Positions 56,791 through 64,000 of a DNA stretch of 64,000 nt are shown here, piece after piece. The notes beneath the pieces were generated by a model that was given only the letters and a program-made list of their open reading frames with translations, was not told the DNA's origin and made no database searches. This DNA comes from Candidatus Kuenenia stuttgartensis. Lineage in GTDB: Bacteria; Planctomycetota; Planctomycetia; Isosphaerales; Isosphaeraceae. Where the stretch lies: the NCBI GenBank assembly GCA_945865635.1, contig CAMBEP010000014.1, positions 1-64,000 on the forward strand. Reading direction: 5' to 3'. Made by a program: the position numbers and the translations under genes. Each line of letters opens with the position of its first letter. Position 1 is the stretch's first letter.

Positions 56791-57123
56791 TTAGGACTGC
56801 TTCCTGCACGATTCATTCGCCTGCTTGTGAAGCATGTCCAGCATGTGACGCGTGGCGGAGTCGATCGCCAGGCAACGTGATTGCCCAAGGGCTTCGACTG
56901 TTTCCGGATAATTCGGGCAACTCAGTCGCGCCAGCCAGAAATCATCTTCCTGTGGGTACCAGCTCAACAGCCATTTCACCCGACCATATTCCATTCGCAT
57001 TTTCGCAGCCCGGGAGATATCCACATCCTCCATCACCTCCGAAAATGGCCGGCCTTTCTTGGCCGTTTTGACTGCTGCGGGTTCACTCGACTCATTAGGT
57101 GATATTGACATGCTTTTGTCCAT
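56791..57123 (-). CDS. Small hypothetical protein
   Basis: 110 residues. Ser/Lys-rich start, then a compact C-terminal part (RVKWLLSWYPQEDDFWLARLSCPNYPETVEALGQSRCLAIDSATRHMLDMLHKQ) with three Cys. No domain recognised; soluble. The start is uncertain: ATG 57123, a second ATG at 57111, or a longer frame from 57267. Confidence 0.5.
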   Translation of the reverse strand: MDKSMSISPNESSEPAAVKTAKKGRPFSEVMEDVDISRAAKMRMEYGRVKWLLSWYPQEDDFWLARLSCPNYPETVEALGQSRCLAIDSATRHMLDMLHKQANESCRKQS

Positions 57124-57482
57124 TTTTGATGTATTTCGATGATGCGACTGATTTGCAACTCGCCAGGCATTGGATCCACATGACTCATGCATCCGTACTA
57201 TCCAGACTTGAATTCCATGGATCGATGCTCCAGAACTTTCCAATCCGATTCCACGATCCCGATTCAACGGTCAGGCAAACTTTCTCGAATGTCCCGATTC
57301 CATAAAACAACCACTTTTCTCACACATATCCCGATCTTTCCAACCGTCCCCAGAGCTTTTCCACTACATCAATCAGCCCGATTTTTGATATCATGGTTTT
57401 AACATTCTGTTCCATTCGCTTTTGGACGAGGTCGCAGCTTTCGTGATCCGCCAGGTGATTTGACGACGTGACCGCGAGAAAT
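57124..57482. other. Divergent intergenic region before rsfS
   Basis: 359 bases without a supported gene. Small open frames here lack sensible starts or composition. It probably holds the promoter of the rsfS-argS transcript; none was assigned. Confidence 0.35.
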
Positions 57483-58007
57483 ATGATGGCCGAATCCGTT
57501 CAAAACCCAGAAGAAACAAGCCTTGAAGCCTCAAGCAATGCGAACAGGCCCAACCCGCTTGTTCCCGCCCGGATGCGCGGCATCGCCGGCTCGCAGGACC
57601 CTGCCCAACTCTCGGCCGTGGCCCGCGCCAACCCCGCCCGACTCCTCAAAGCCTATGAATTGGCCCGCCTGGCCGCTCAGCTATCCCAGGACAACAAAGC
57701 TCAGGACATCCTCCTGCTCGACATGCGCAAGCTCACCAGTCTGGTCGACTTCTTTGTCGTTGTCACCGTGCCCAGCCGCCGTCAGGCAAGCGCAATCGCC
57801 GGCCAGATCGAACTTGAAATGAAAAAACTCAAAGAATCCAAACTCAGCCTCGAAGAATCCGACACGGGCCGATGGACCCTCCTCGACTTCGGCGATGTCG
57901 TCATTCACCTCTTCTCGCCCGAAGGCCGCGATTTCTACAACCTCGAAGATGTCTGGGGCGATGCACCAAGGCTCGACTGGAAAGATGCCAACCTCAAAAT
58001 CAACTGA
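57483..58007 (+). CDS. rsfS: Ribosomal silencing factor RsfS
   Basis: 174 residues. The C-terminal ~115 are the RsfS/Iojap domain: LLKAYELARLAAQLSQDNKAQDILLLDMRKLTSLVDFFVVVTVPSRRQASAIAGQI, then DTGRWTLLDFGDVVIHLFSPEGRDFYNLEDVWGDAP. It binds L14 of the 50S subunit and blocks subunit joining when nutrients are short. The N-terminal ~50 residues are a low-complexity extension not usual in the family. The start at 57483 or the GTG at 57468 are both possible. 79 bases before argS. Confidence 0.92.
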   Translation: MMAESVQNPEETSLEASSNANRPNPLVPARMRGIAGSQDPAQLSAVARANPARLLKAYELARLAAQLSQDNKAQDILLLDMRKLTSLVDFFVVVTVPSRRQASAIAGQIELEMKKLKESKLSLEESDTGRWTLLDFGDVVIHLFSPEGRDFYNLEDVWGDAPRLDWKDANLKIN

Positions 58008-58086
58008 ATCCTACTCTCCACTTGCACTCACTCCAAAACCCGAACTTCGTCCGCCTCAGCAGACCCTCCCGGACCCGACTACGACC

Positions 58087-59943
58087 ATGAATGTTCTGGA
58101 ATTCTTCCGCCAAAGATTCGCTCAGGCCATCGCTGACGAATCCCAACGCCCTGCTTTCGCCGACGCAGTCCGACCCGCCACCGACCCAAAGTTCGGCGAC
58201 TATCAGGCCAATGGCTCCATGGCCATCGCCAAAGCCGCCAAACGAAACCCCCGCGATATCGCAAATGAAGTCGCCGAAGCTGTCAACCTCGAACCCATGG
58301 CCGATAAGCCAGAACTCGCCGGCCCAGGCTTCCTCAACGTACGACTCCGCAACAACCAGATCGAATCACTCCTCGCCGATCTCCTCAAAGACGACCGACT
58401 CGGTATCGAAACGCCCGCCATTCCCAAAACCGTCGTCGTCGATTACAGCTCGCCCAATGTGGCCAAACCGATGCACGTCGGCCATATCCGGTCCACAATC
58501 ATCGGCGAATCACTCGCCCGAACTCTCGCCGCCCTCGGCCATCATGTCATCCGCGACAACCACCTGGGCGACTGGGGCGCTCAGTTCGGAATGATCCTCT
58601 GGGGCTACAAAAACCTGCTCCACAACGACGCCTACGAAACCGACCCTGTCCACGAACTCGCCCGCCTCTATAAAGCCGTCCAATCCCAAATCAAACCCGC
58701 CGAAACCTACGAAGAAACCTATCAAAAAGCCTTCCAGCTCCTGAAAGCCGGTAAAGCCGACGAAGCGGAAACCGTCGCCTCCAAAATCTCCGGCCCCGAT
58801 GGACCCGACTGGGCCGACATTCAAGCCCAAACCGCCGCCGCCGCACTTATACGCGACCAGGCCCGCCAGGAGACCGCCAAACTCCACTCCGGCGACTCCG
58901 AAAATCGCCAGCTCTGGGGCCAGTTCATGCCCCACTGCCTCAAAATGCTCGAAGACGTCTACCAACGACTCGACGTCCGTTTCGATGTCCAACTCGGCGA
59001 ATCCTTCTACGACCCCATGCTCGCCGATGTCGTCACCGACCTCCAAGCCAAAGCCATCGCCACCAATAGCGAAGGGGCCACCGTCTGCTTCTGCAAAGCC
59101 ACAAAAGCTCCCATGCTCGTCCGCAAAAGCGACGGCGCCTTCACCTACGCCACCACCGACCTCGCCACCATCCGCTATCGCGCTCTTCGCTGGAACCCTG
59201 ATCAAGTCCTCTATGTCGTCGATCACCGACAGGGTGACCACTTCCACCAACTCTTCGAAACCGCCAAAACCTGGGGCTTCGATAAAGTCGACTTCCGACA
59301 CGTCGCCTTCGGTACCATCCTCGACCAATCCGGCCGACCCCTGAAAACCCGCGAAGGAGACGCCGTCGGACTCGCCGGCATACTCGACGAAGCCGTACAG
59401 GTCGCACGCGGTGTCGTCGATGAAAATAGCCCCGAACTCAGCCCGCAAGAACGCGCCCAGGTCGCCGAAATCGTCGGCATCGGAGCCGTCAAATACGCCG
59501 ACCTCTCCCAAAACCGCTCCAGCGATTATAAGTTCGACCTCCACAAGATGATGGCCATGAATGGCAACACTGCCACCTATCTCCAATACGCCTACGCCCG
59601 CATCCAAAGCATCTTGCGAAAGGCCGAAACTTCTGAGGACGCCCTACGCACCAACACCCCACCCATAAGCCTGGCACATCCCGCCGAACGTGCCCTCGGT
59701 ATGCAAATCCTTCGCCTGCCTGAGACTCTCGAACAGGCCACTGTCGAAATGAAGCCCAACCTGGTGGCCGAATATCTCTTCGAACTCGCCAATCGCTACA
59801 GCTCGTTCTATAGCGAGTGCCCTGTACTACGAGCCGATGAGCCTTCCATACGCCAAAGCCGACTCGCCCTTTGTGCCGCCACCAGCCGTCTCCTCCGCTT
59901 CGGGCTCAATCTCCTCGGCATCCAGGTCGTCGAACGAATGTGA
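58087..59943 (+). CDS. argS: Arginyl-tRNA synthetase
   Basis: 618-residue class I synthetase. N-terminal Arg-tRNA-recognition domain (residues 1-110), VDYSSPNVAKPMHVGHIRSTIIGES with HVGH at 130-133, FDVQLGESFYDPML, VGHRQ-like VVDHRQGDHFHQLF and a degenerate KMSKS (GRPLKTREG), then the DALR-like anticodon domain. The frame is open upstream to 57895, but that overlaps rsfS. Codons are strongly C-ending. Confidence 0.96.
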   Translation: MNVLEFFRQRFAQAIADESQRPAFADAVRPATDPKFGDYQANGSMAIAKAAKRNPRDIANEVAEAVNLEPMADKPELAGPGFLNVRLRNNQIESLLADLLKDDRLGIETPAIPKTVVVDYSSPNVAKPMHVGHIRSTIIGESLARTLAALGHHVIRDNHLGDWGAQFGMILWGYKNLLHNDAYETDPVHELARLYKAVQSQIKPAETYEETYQKAFQLLKAGKADEAETVASKISGPDGPDWADIQAQTAAAALIRDQARQETAKLHSGDSENRQLWGQFMPHCLKMLEDVYQRLDVRFDVQLGESFYDPMLADVVTDLQAKAIATNSEGATVCFCKATKAPMLVRKSDGAFTYATTDLATIRYRALRWNPDQVLYVVDHRQGDHFHQLFETAKTWGFDKVDFRHVAFGTILDQSGRPLKTREGDAVGLAGILDEAVQVARGVVDENSPELSPQERAQVAEIVGIGAVKYADLSQNRSSDYKFDLHKMMAMNGNTATYLQYAYARIQSILRKAETSEDALRTNTPPISLAHPAERALGMQILRLPETLEQATVEMKPNLVAEYLFELANRYSSFYSECPVLRADEPSIRQSRLALCAATSRLLRFGLNLLGIQVVERM

Positions 59944-60089
59944 TTGGCCTCCAACGTCATTCCCAAAAGTCTGGCAGTGGCTTGACGACAAACCTAAAAT
60001 GTGTAACAACGGTGAAAGATCATCTCCACCGCTCCTTAAAATTCGCCTCATCAGGGCCTCTACTCATGAACTCATCAGGAATTGCGAAA

Positions 60090-61913
60090 ATGTCCACTCG
60101 CCATGCTGCCCTGATCCTCCTGATCGCCTCTGCTCTAATCTCCCCACTTCCAGCAAACGAAAATAGCGACCGGTCACCCGTCTCAATCGCCATTTTCGCC
60201 AACGGCACCCGACTCATCACCGCCAACCAGACCAGCGGCTCTGTCAGCTTGGCCGATACCAACTCCCGAAAAATACTCCACGAAATCAACACCGGACAAA
60301 AACCAGCCGGAATCGCCGTCACACCTGATGGCAAAACCGCGATCGTCTCTCACTGGTATGGCTATGATGTCGCTCTCCTCAAAATTGAAGGCGACCGCCT
60401 CTCAATTCTGGGCCGCATCGAAGTCGGCCCCGAGCCCCGTGGAATCGCGATCTCCAAAGACTCCAATTTCGCCTATGTCGCCGTGGGTGTCTCCGACGAA
60501 ATTGTCAGGATCGACCTTCCTGGCCTCAAAGTCTCTGCTCGCCTGACTGTCGGACGCGAGCCCAGGTCAATCGCCATCTCGCCCGACGGCAAAACCCTGG
60601 TCACCACCAACGCTCGCTCCAAAAGCTTCTCCGTCATCGACCTGGCCAACTTCCAAAAATTACGCGACCTGCCCATCGACGGCGACAACCTCCGCCAGGC
60701 CGCCATCTCCCCCGACGGCAAATATGCCTACACCGTCAATATGAAAAATCGCGGCTTTGCCACCACTCGTGGCAATATCGACATCGGCTGGGTTCTCGGC
60801 CAGCGCGTCACTCGCGCCCCCCTCTCAGGCTCCGACGACGAACCCTACGAAACCCTCTCGCTCGACCCACAGGGCCTCGCCGTCGGCGACGTCTATGGTT
60901 GTGCCATCAGCCCCGATGGCAACCATCTCGCTCTATCCGCTGCCGGAACCCATGAGGTGATTCTGCTCAGGCTCGATCTCGCCCCTCTCCCCTGGCGAAC
61001 CAACGGCAGCCGAGACCTGCTCGCTGGCGAACTGGCACGCGACAACCAGCGACTCCGACGAATCAAAACCGGCGGACGCCCCATGGAACTCGCCTTCAGC
61101 CCCGACGGAAAAACCCTCTACATCGCCAATTATTTCCTCAACAGTGTCCAGACCGTTGATCTTGCCAATGGCCAGCCCACCGGCGAAATCCAACTCGGAG
61201 GACCCTCCTCCTCCTCAGGGCCATCCCTTGCACGAAAAGGCGAAATCCTCTTCCACGACGCCACCCGATCCTTCAACCAATGGTATAGCTGCGCCACCTG
61301 TCATGCGGACAGCCACACAAACGGACTCGATTTTGACACCATGAACGACGGCTGGCACGACCTGAGCACCCGGCACGAGCGCAGCCGAAAGAAAGTCCCA
61401 ACCATGCGCCGGGTCGCCAAAACCGGCCCCTGGACATGGCACGGCTGGCAGACCAGTCTGGACGAAGCCATGATCGAGTCGTTCACCAAAAGCATGCAGG
61501 GCTCGGAGCCATCGGACGACGAAGTCAAGGAGATTGTGGCCTATATCAGCTCTCTGGATTACCCAAAGAACCCTTACAGGACCAAAGACGGCTCCCTGAC
61601 CGCATCGGCCCAGCGCGGCAAGCGGGTCTTTGAGTCCGCCAGGGCCGCATGCAACACCTGCCACGGCGGCCCGGAATTCACAGACGGGAAGGTCCACGAC
61701 GTGGGATTGGACGAACCCGGCACCCGCTACAAAGGCCACAACCCACCCTCGTTGAGAGGAGCCTACGACAAAGGCCCCTACCTCCACGACGGACGCGCCA
61801 AAACCCTTCTGGAAACCCTAAAAGGCGACCACTCCCCCGAAAAAGTCACCGGCCTGGGAGAACTGACAGACAACGAACTCAACGATTTGGTGGAGTATGT
61901 GAAGAGTTTGTGA
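60090..61913 (+). CDS. Exported beta-propeller / di-heme cytochrome c protein
   Basis: 607 residues. Signal peptide MSTRHAALILLIASALISPL. Residues ~30-370 form a YVTN-type beta-propeller with repeats of GIAxxPDGKTAIVS, GIAISKDSNFAYVA, SIAISPDGKTLVTT, AAISPDGKYAYTV and LAFSPDGKTLYIA. Then come two c-heme motifs, CATCH (401-405) and CNTCH (521-525), in a cytochrome c peroxidase / MauG-like layout with GHNPPSLRGAYDKGPYLHDGRAKTL. Probably periplasmic electron transfer; substrate unknown. A start at 60066 is an alternative (MNSSGIAKMSTRHAA). Confidence 0.88.
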   Translation: MSTRHAALILLIASALISPLPANENSDRSPVSIAIFANGTRLITANQTSGSVSLADTNSRKILHEINTGQKPAGIAVTPDGKTAIVSHWYGYDVALLKIEGDRLSILGRIEVGPEPRGIAISKDSNFAYVAVGVSDEIVRIDLPGLKVSARLTVGREPRSIAISPDGKTLVTTNARSKSFSVIDLANFQKLRDLPIDGDNLRQAAISPDGKYAYTVNMKNRGFATTRGNIDIGWVLGQRVTRAPLSGSDDEPYETLSLDPQGLAVGDVYGCAISPDGNHLALSAAGTHEVILLRLDLAPLPWRTNGSRDLLAGELARDNQRLRRIKTGGRPMELAFSPDGKTLYIANYFLNSVQTVDLANGQPTGEIQLGGPSSSSGPSLARKGEILFHDATRSFNQWYSCATCHADSHTNGLDFDTMNDGWHDLSTRHERSRKKVPTMRRVAKTGPWTWHGWQTSLDEAMIESFTKSMQGSEPSDDEVKEIVAYISSLDYPKNPYRTKDGSLTASAQRGKRVFESARAACNTCHGGPEFTDGKVHDVGLDEPGTRYKGHNPPSLRGAYDKGPYLHDGRAKTLLETLKGDHSPEKVTGLGELTDNELNDLVEYVKSL

Positions 61914-61915
61914 GC

Positions 61916-62014
61916 ATGATTGAAGATCAGAATTTGGAATCCCTTGGCGTCATAAATTTTATGTCGCCATTTAGCAATGATCAACCAAACTATGAAATTG
62001 AGGCCATAAATTGA
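61916..62014 (+). CDS. Possible 32-residue small protein overlapping the next start
   Basis: Encodes an acidic 32-residue peptide ([19 protein letters not shown]...). Its TGA overlaps the TTG of the helicase gene in the four bases TTGA, a common sign of coupled translation. Its ATG has no clear ribosome site. It may be a genuine leader or cistron of acquired DNA, or chance. Confidence 0.3.
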   Translation: MIEDQNLESLGVINFMSPFSNDQPNYEIEAIN

Positions 62015-64000
62015 CTCCTCCGCGCCTAAGGCGGTATTTTTATTCAGATACAATTTCAACATTCTTAGATAAGCCACAAGAAACGATCCTTGGGGAACTT
62101 GCTACAAACAATAGTTTCAATCTAGAAACTTCCCAGCGAGACGCTTGGGTGCAAGAAATATCTATATTAAAGTATATCCTGACAGAATTAGGTTCGGCTG
62201 GTCAAGTTTTCTTTGAATATTCGATTCCCCGACTTGGAAAAAGAATAGATGTCGTTTTATTAATAGGTCCTGTAATATTCTTACTTGAATTTAAAGTCGG
62301 CGAGACAGAGTTTCAGTCCCATGCGATCGATCAGGTATGGGATTATGGCCTAGACCTAAAGAACTTTCACGAAACAAGTCATAATTCGCTGATTGCCCCA
62401 ATATTGATAGCGACCTCTGCAAATTTTACAGAAACGAACTTAACTTATAATCCTCGTAATGACAGGATGCTCGACCCGATTCTTTGTAATAAAGAATCTT
62501 TGATCAATGGAATTACAAAAGTCCTAAATTTAGCGCATGGCGATCAAGTTAATCCAGATCATTGGTCACAAGGACGGTATCAGCCTACACCGACAATTAT
62601 TGAAGCCGCAAAAGCTCTCTACAATGGTCACTCTGTGGATGAAATATCTCGAAATGACGCGGATGCAATCAATCTTTCTTCAACATGCAATTTGATCGAT
62701 CAAACTATTCGCTGGGCTAGTATGAATAGAGAAAAAGCGATTTGTTTTGTAACAGGCGTACCTGGTGCGGGAAAGACTTTGGTTGGGTTAAAAGTCGCAA
62801 CAGAGCATGTAAGTCAGCAAGAATCATTGCATAGTGTATTTTTATCAGGTAACGGCCCACTTGTTGATATCCTGAGAGAAGCACTTGCACGCGACAAAGT
62901 GAGCCGGGCTAAAGATAATGGCATAAAGATAAGAAAAGCCGAAGCTTTGAGTGAGGTGAAAATGTTCATACAAAATGTGCACCACTTTCGTGATGAATGC
63001 CTAACAGATTCAAATCGACCCCCTATTGAACATGTCGCAATATTTGATGAAGCCCAAAGAGCTTGGAATTTACAACAAACAAAGAAATTCATGGAAACAA
63101 AGAAACAAGTGGCAGATTTCAATCAATCCGAACCAGAATTCTTGATTTCCTGTTTAAACCGACATGATGATTGGGCTGTTATTGTCTGCCTTGTTGGCGG
63201 TGGACAAGAAATTAATACGGGTGAAGCTGGAATTAGCGAATGGATTCAAGCTCTAATTCGTTCTTATCCTGATTGGCATATTTTTATTTCACCAAATTTA
63301 GTAGATCATGAATATAATGCTGTAGAGGTCTTAAATCAACTTGAAAAGCATAACAACACGACATACCATGAAGATTTACACCTTCGAGTTTCAATGCGAT
63401 CTTTTAGAGCCGAGAATGTATCTTTACTTGTTAAGAATTTACTTGACAATGATATAGATCAGGCAAAAGAGAATTTTTTGCAAATTTCAGAAAGATATCC
63501 AATAGTTCTCACAAGAGATCTAGTAAATGCTAAGAAATGGCTCAAAGCAAATGCTCGCGGATCAGAGCGTTACGGAATTGTGGTTTCTTCAGAAGCGCAG
63601 CGACTAAAGCCACATGCAATAGATGTCCGAACAAAAACAGACCACGTTCATTGGTTTCTAGATAGTAAAGCTGATGTAAGATCTTCGTATTATCTAGAAG
63701 ATGTCGCTACTGAATTCCAAGTACAAGGCCTCGAACTGGATTGGACTTGTGTCACATGGGATGCGGATTTCCGACGAACATCTTCTGGGTGGACGCACTG
63801 GTCATTCTGCGGTGATCGTTGGAATAGAATCTTAAAAAAAGAACGGCAAAAGTATCAACTCAACGCTTATCGGGTACTTTTAACAAGAGCACGCCAAGGT
63901 ATGGTGATTGTTGTTCCAAACGGAGATATTGAAGATCCGACACGTAAAGCCGAATACTATGATCCAACATTTGAATACCTATCGGATATTGGATTAACAT
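62011..64000 (+). CDS. DUF2075 nuclease/helicase protein, 3' end outside window
   Basis: At least 663 residues, open to the window edge. The start is TTG at 62011: the frame has a stop at 61999-62001, and GAGG sits 7 bases upstream. Residues ~65-110 look like a PD-(D/E)xK nuclease half (KRIDVVLL, Asp80, then LEFKVGE with Glu93 and Lys95). Residues ~245-600 are a P-loop ATPase of the DUF2075 / Schlafen-like helicase type: Walker A GVPGAGKT (249-256), Walker B IFDEAQ (DEAQ 346-349), and the C-terminal [11 protein letters not shown]...[20 protein letters not shown] expected of superfamily 1 helicases. Base composition is far more AT-rich than everything to its left. Such proteins are often found in defence islands; that role is inferred. 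Confidence 0.85.
   Translation, partial: MTPPRLRRYFYSDTISTFLDKPQETILGELATNNSFNLETSQRDAWVQEISILKYILTELGSAGQVFFEYSIPRLGKRIDVVLLIGPVIFLLEFKVGETEFQSHAIDQVWDYGLDLKNFHETSHNSLIAPILIATSANFTETNLTYNPRNDRMLDPILCNKESLINGITKVLNLAHGDQVNPDHWSQGRYQPTPTIIEAAKALYNGHSVDEISRNDADAINLSSTCNLIDQTIRWASMNREKAICFVTGVPGAGKTLVGLKVATEHVSQQESLHSVFLSGNGPLVDILREALARDKVSRAKDNGIKIRKAEALSEVKMFIQNVHHFRDECLTDSNRPPIEHVAIFDEAQRAWNLQQTKKFMETKKQVADFNQSEPEFLISCLNRHDDWAVIVCLVGGGQEINTGEAGISEWIQALIRSYPDWHIFISPNLVDHEYNAVEVLNQLEKHNNTTYHEDLHLRVSMRSFRAENVSLLVKNLLDNDIDQAKENFLQISERYPIVLTRDLVNAKKWLKANARGSERYGIVVSSEAQRLKPHAIDVRTKTDHVHWFLDSKADVRSSYYLEDVATEFQVQGLELDWTCVTWDADFRRTSSGWTHWSFCGDRWNRILKKERQKYQLNAYRVLLTRARQGMVIVVPNGDIEDPTRKAEYYDPTFEYLSDIGLT

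Noticed and set aside
58510..59607. 365-codon minus-strand frame within argS
   Set aside because: Antisense shadow of argS; acidic Gly/Val/Phe composition reflects the complement of C-ending codons.

Overview
The window looks like chromosome from a planctomycete, most likely a member or relative of the Gemmataceae. The evidence is protein families rather than an rRNA gene, which is absent here. These include a Tat-exported DUF1501 protein, a redoxin / cytochrome c / copper monooxygenase fusion, a beta-propeller / di-heme cytochrome c protein, membrane-anchored coiled-coil proteins with an N-terminal 'NWK' motif, and a small secreted protein of a type I associate with Gemmata relatives. Most of the window is gene-dense and moderately GC-rich, with many short gene overlaps, GTG starts and ordinary Shine-Dalgarno sites. 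No tRNA, rRNA, CRISPR array, insertion sequence or prophage was seen.

Layout. 0.4-8.3 kb (minus): aconitase, then the pyruvate dehydrogenase operon pdhA-pdhB-pdhC-lpdA ending in a perfect hairpin. 8.6-10.6 kb: the exported redox fusion. 10.9-13.5 kb (plus): lipoyl-like protein, Nudix hydrolase, tmk, holB. 13.5-16.5 kb: a GT-C membrane glycosyltransferase and the DUF1501 protein. 16.6-22.7 kb (minus): a complete heavy-metal-type RND efflux operon. 22.9-23.8 kb: a nested palindromic repeat and a PAS protein. 23.9-27.2 kb (minus): glycogen synthase and three small membrane / coiled-coil genes. 27.5-31.1 kb (minus): pabA-moeA-lnt. 31.4-36.4 kb (plus): secreted protein, glpK, a DUF4432 epimerase-like protein, an NhaD-type antiporter. 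36.4-43.1 kb (minus): GH57 glucanotransferase, DUF58 protein, small membrane protein, leuS. 43.5-47.3 kb: two lipoproteins, a secreted PKD-domain protein and a sigma-70 factor. 47.4-51.2 kb (minus): queF-bioA-bioD and a threonine dehydratase-like enzyme. 51.3-55.2 kb: three glycan genes. 55.7-57.1 kb: two unknown genes. 57.5-61.9 kb (plus): rsfS, argS and the propeller/cytochrome protein.

The last 2 kb changes character. It becomes clearly AT-rich and carries an incomplete gene for a nuclease/helicase protein of the DUF2075 type, running off the right edge. It starts at a TTG codon that overlaps the stop of a 32-codon ORF by four bases. This looks like the left border of acquired DNA, possibly a defence island, and is the best lead for an undescribed system. 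Next most interesting are the coiled-coil membrane operon at 25.5-27.2 kb, the copies of a large palindromic repeat at 1, 22.9 and 55.4 kb, the triple-domain redox protein, and a lipoyl-like protein without its lysine.

Much of the rest is housekeeping: pyruvate to acetyl-CoA and citrate to isocitrate, storage glucan metabolism (glgA and GH57), glycerol uptake (glpK), biotin, queuosine, folate and molybdopterin synthesis, lipoprotein maturation, DNA replication and translation.
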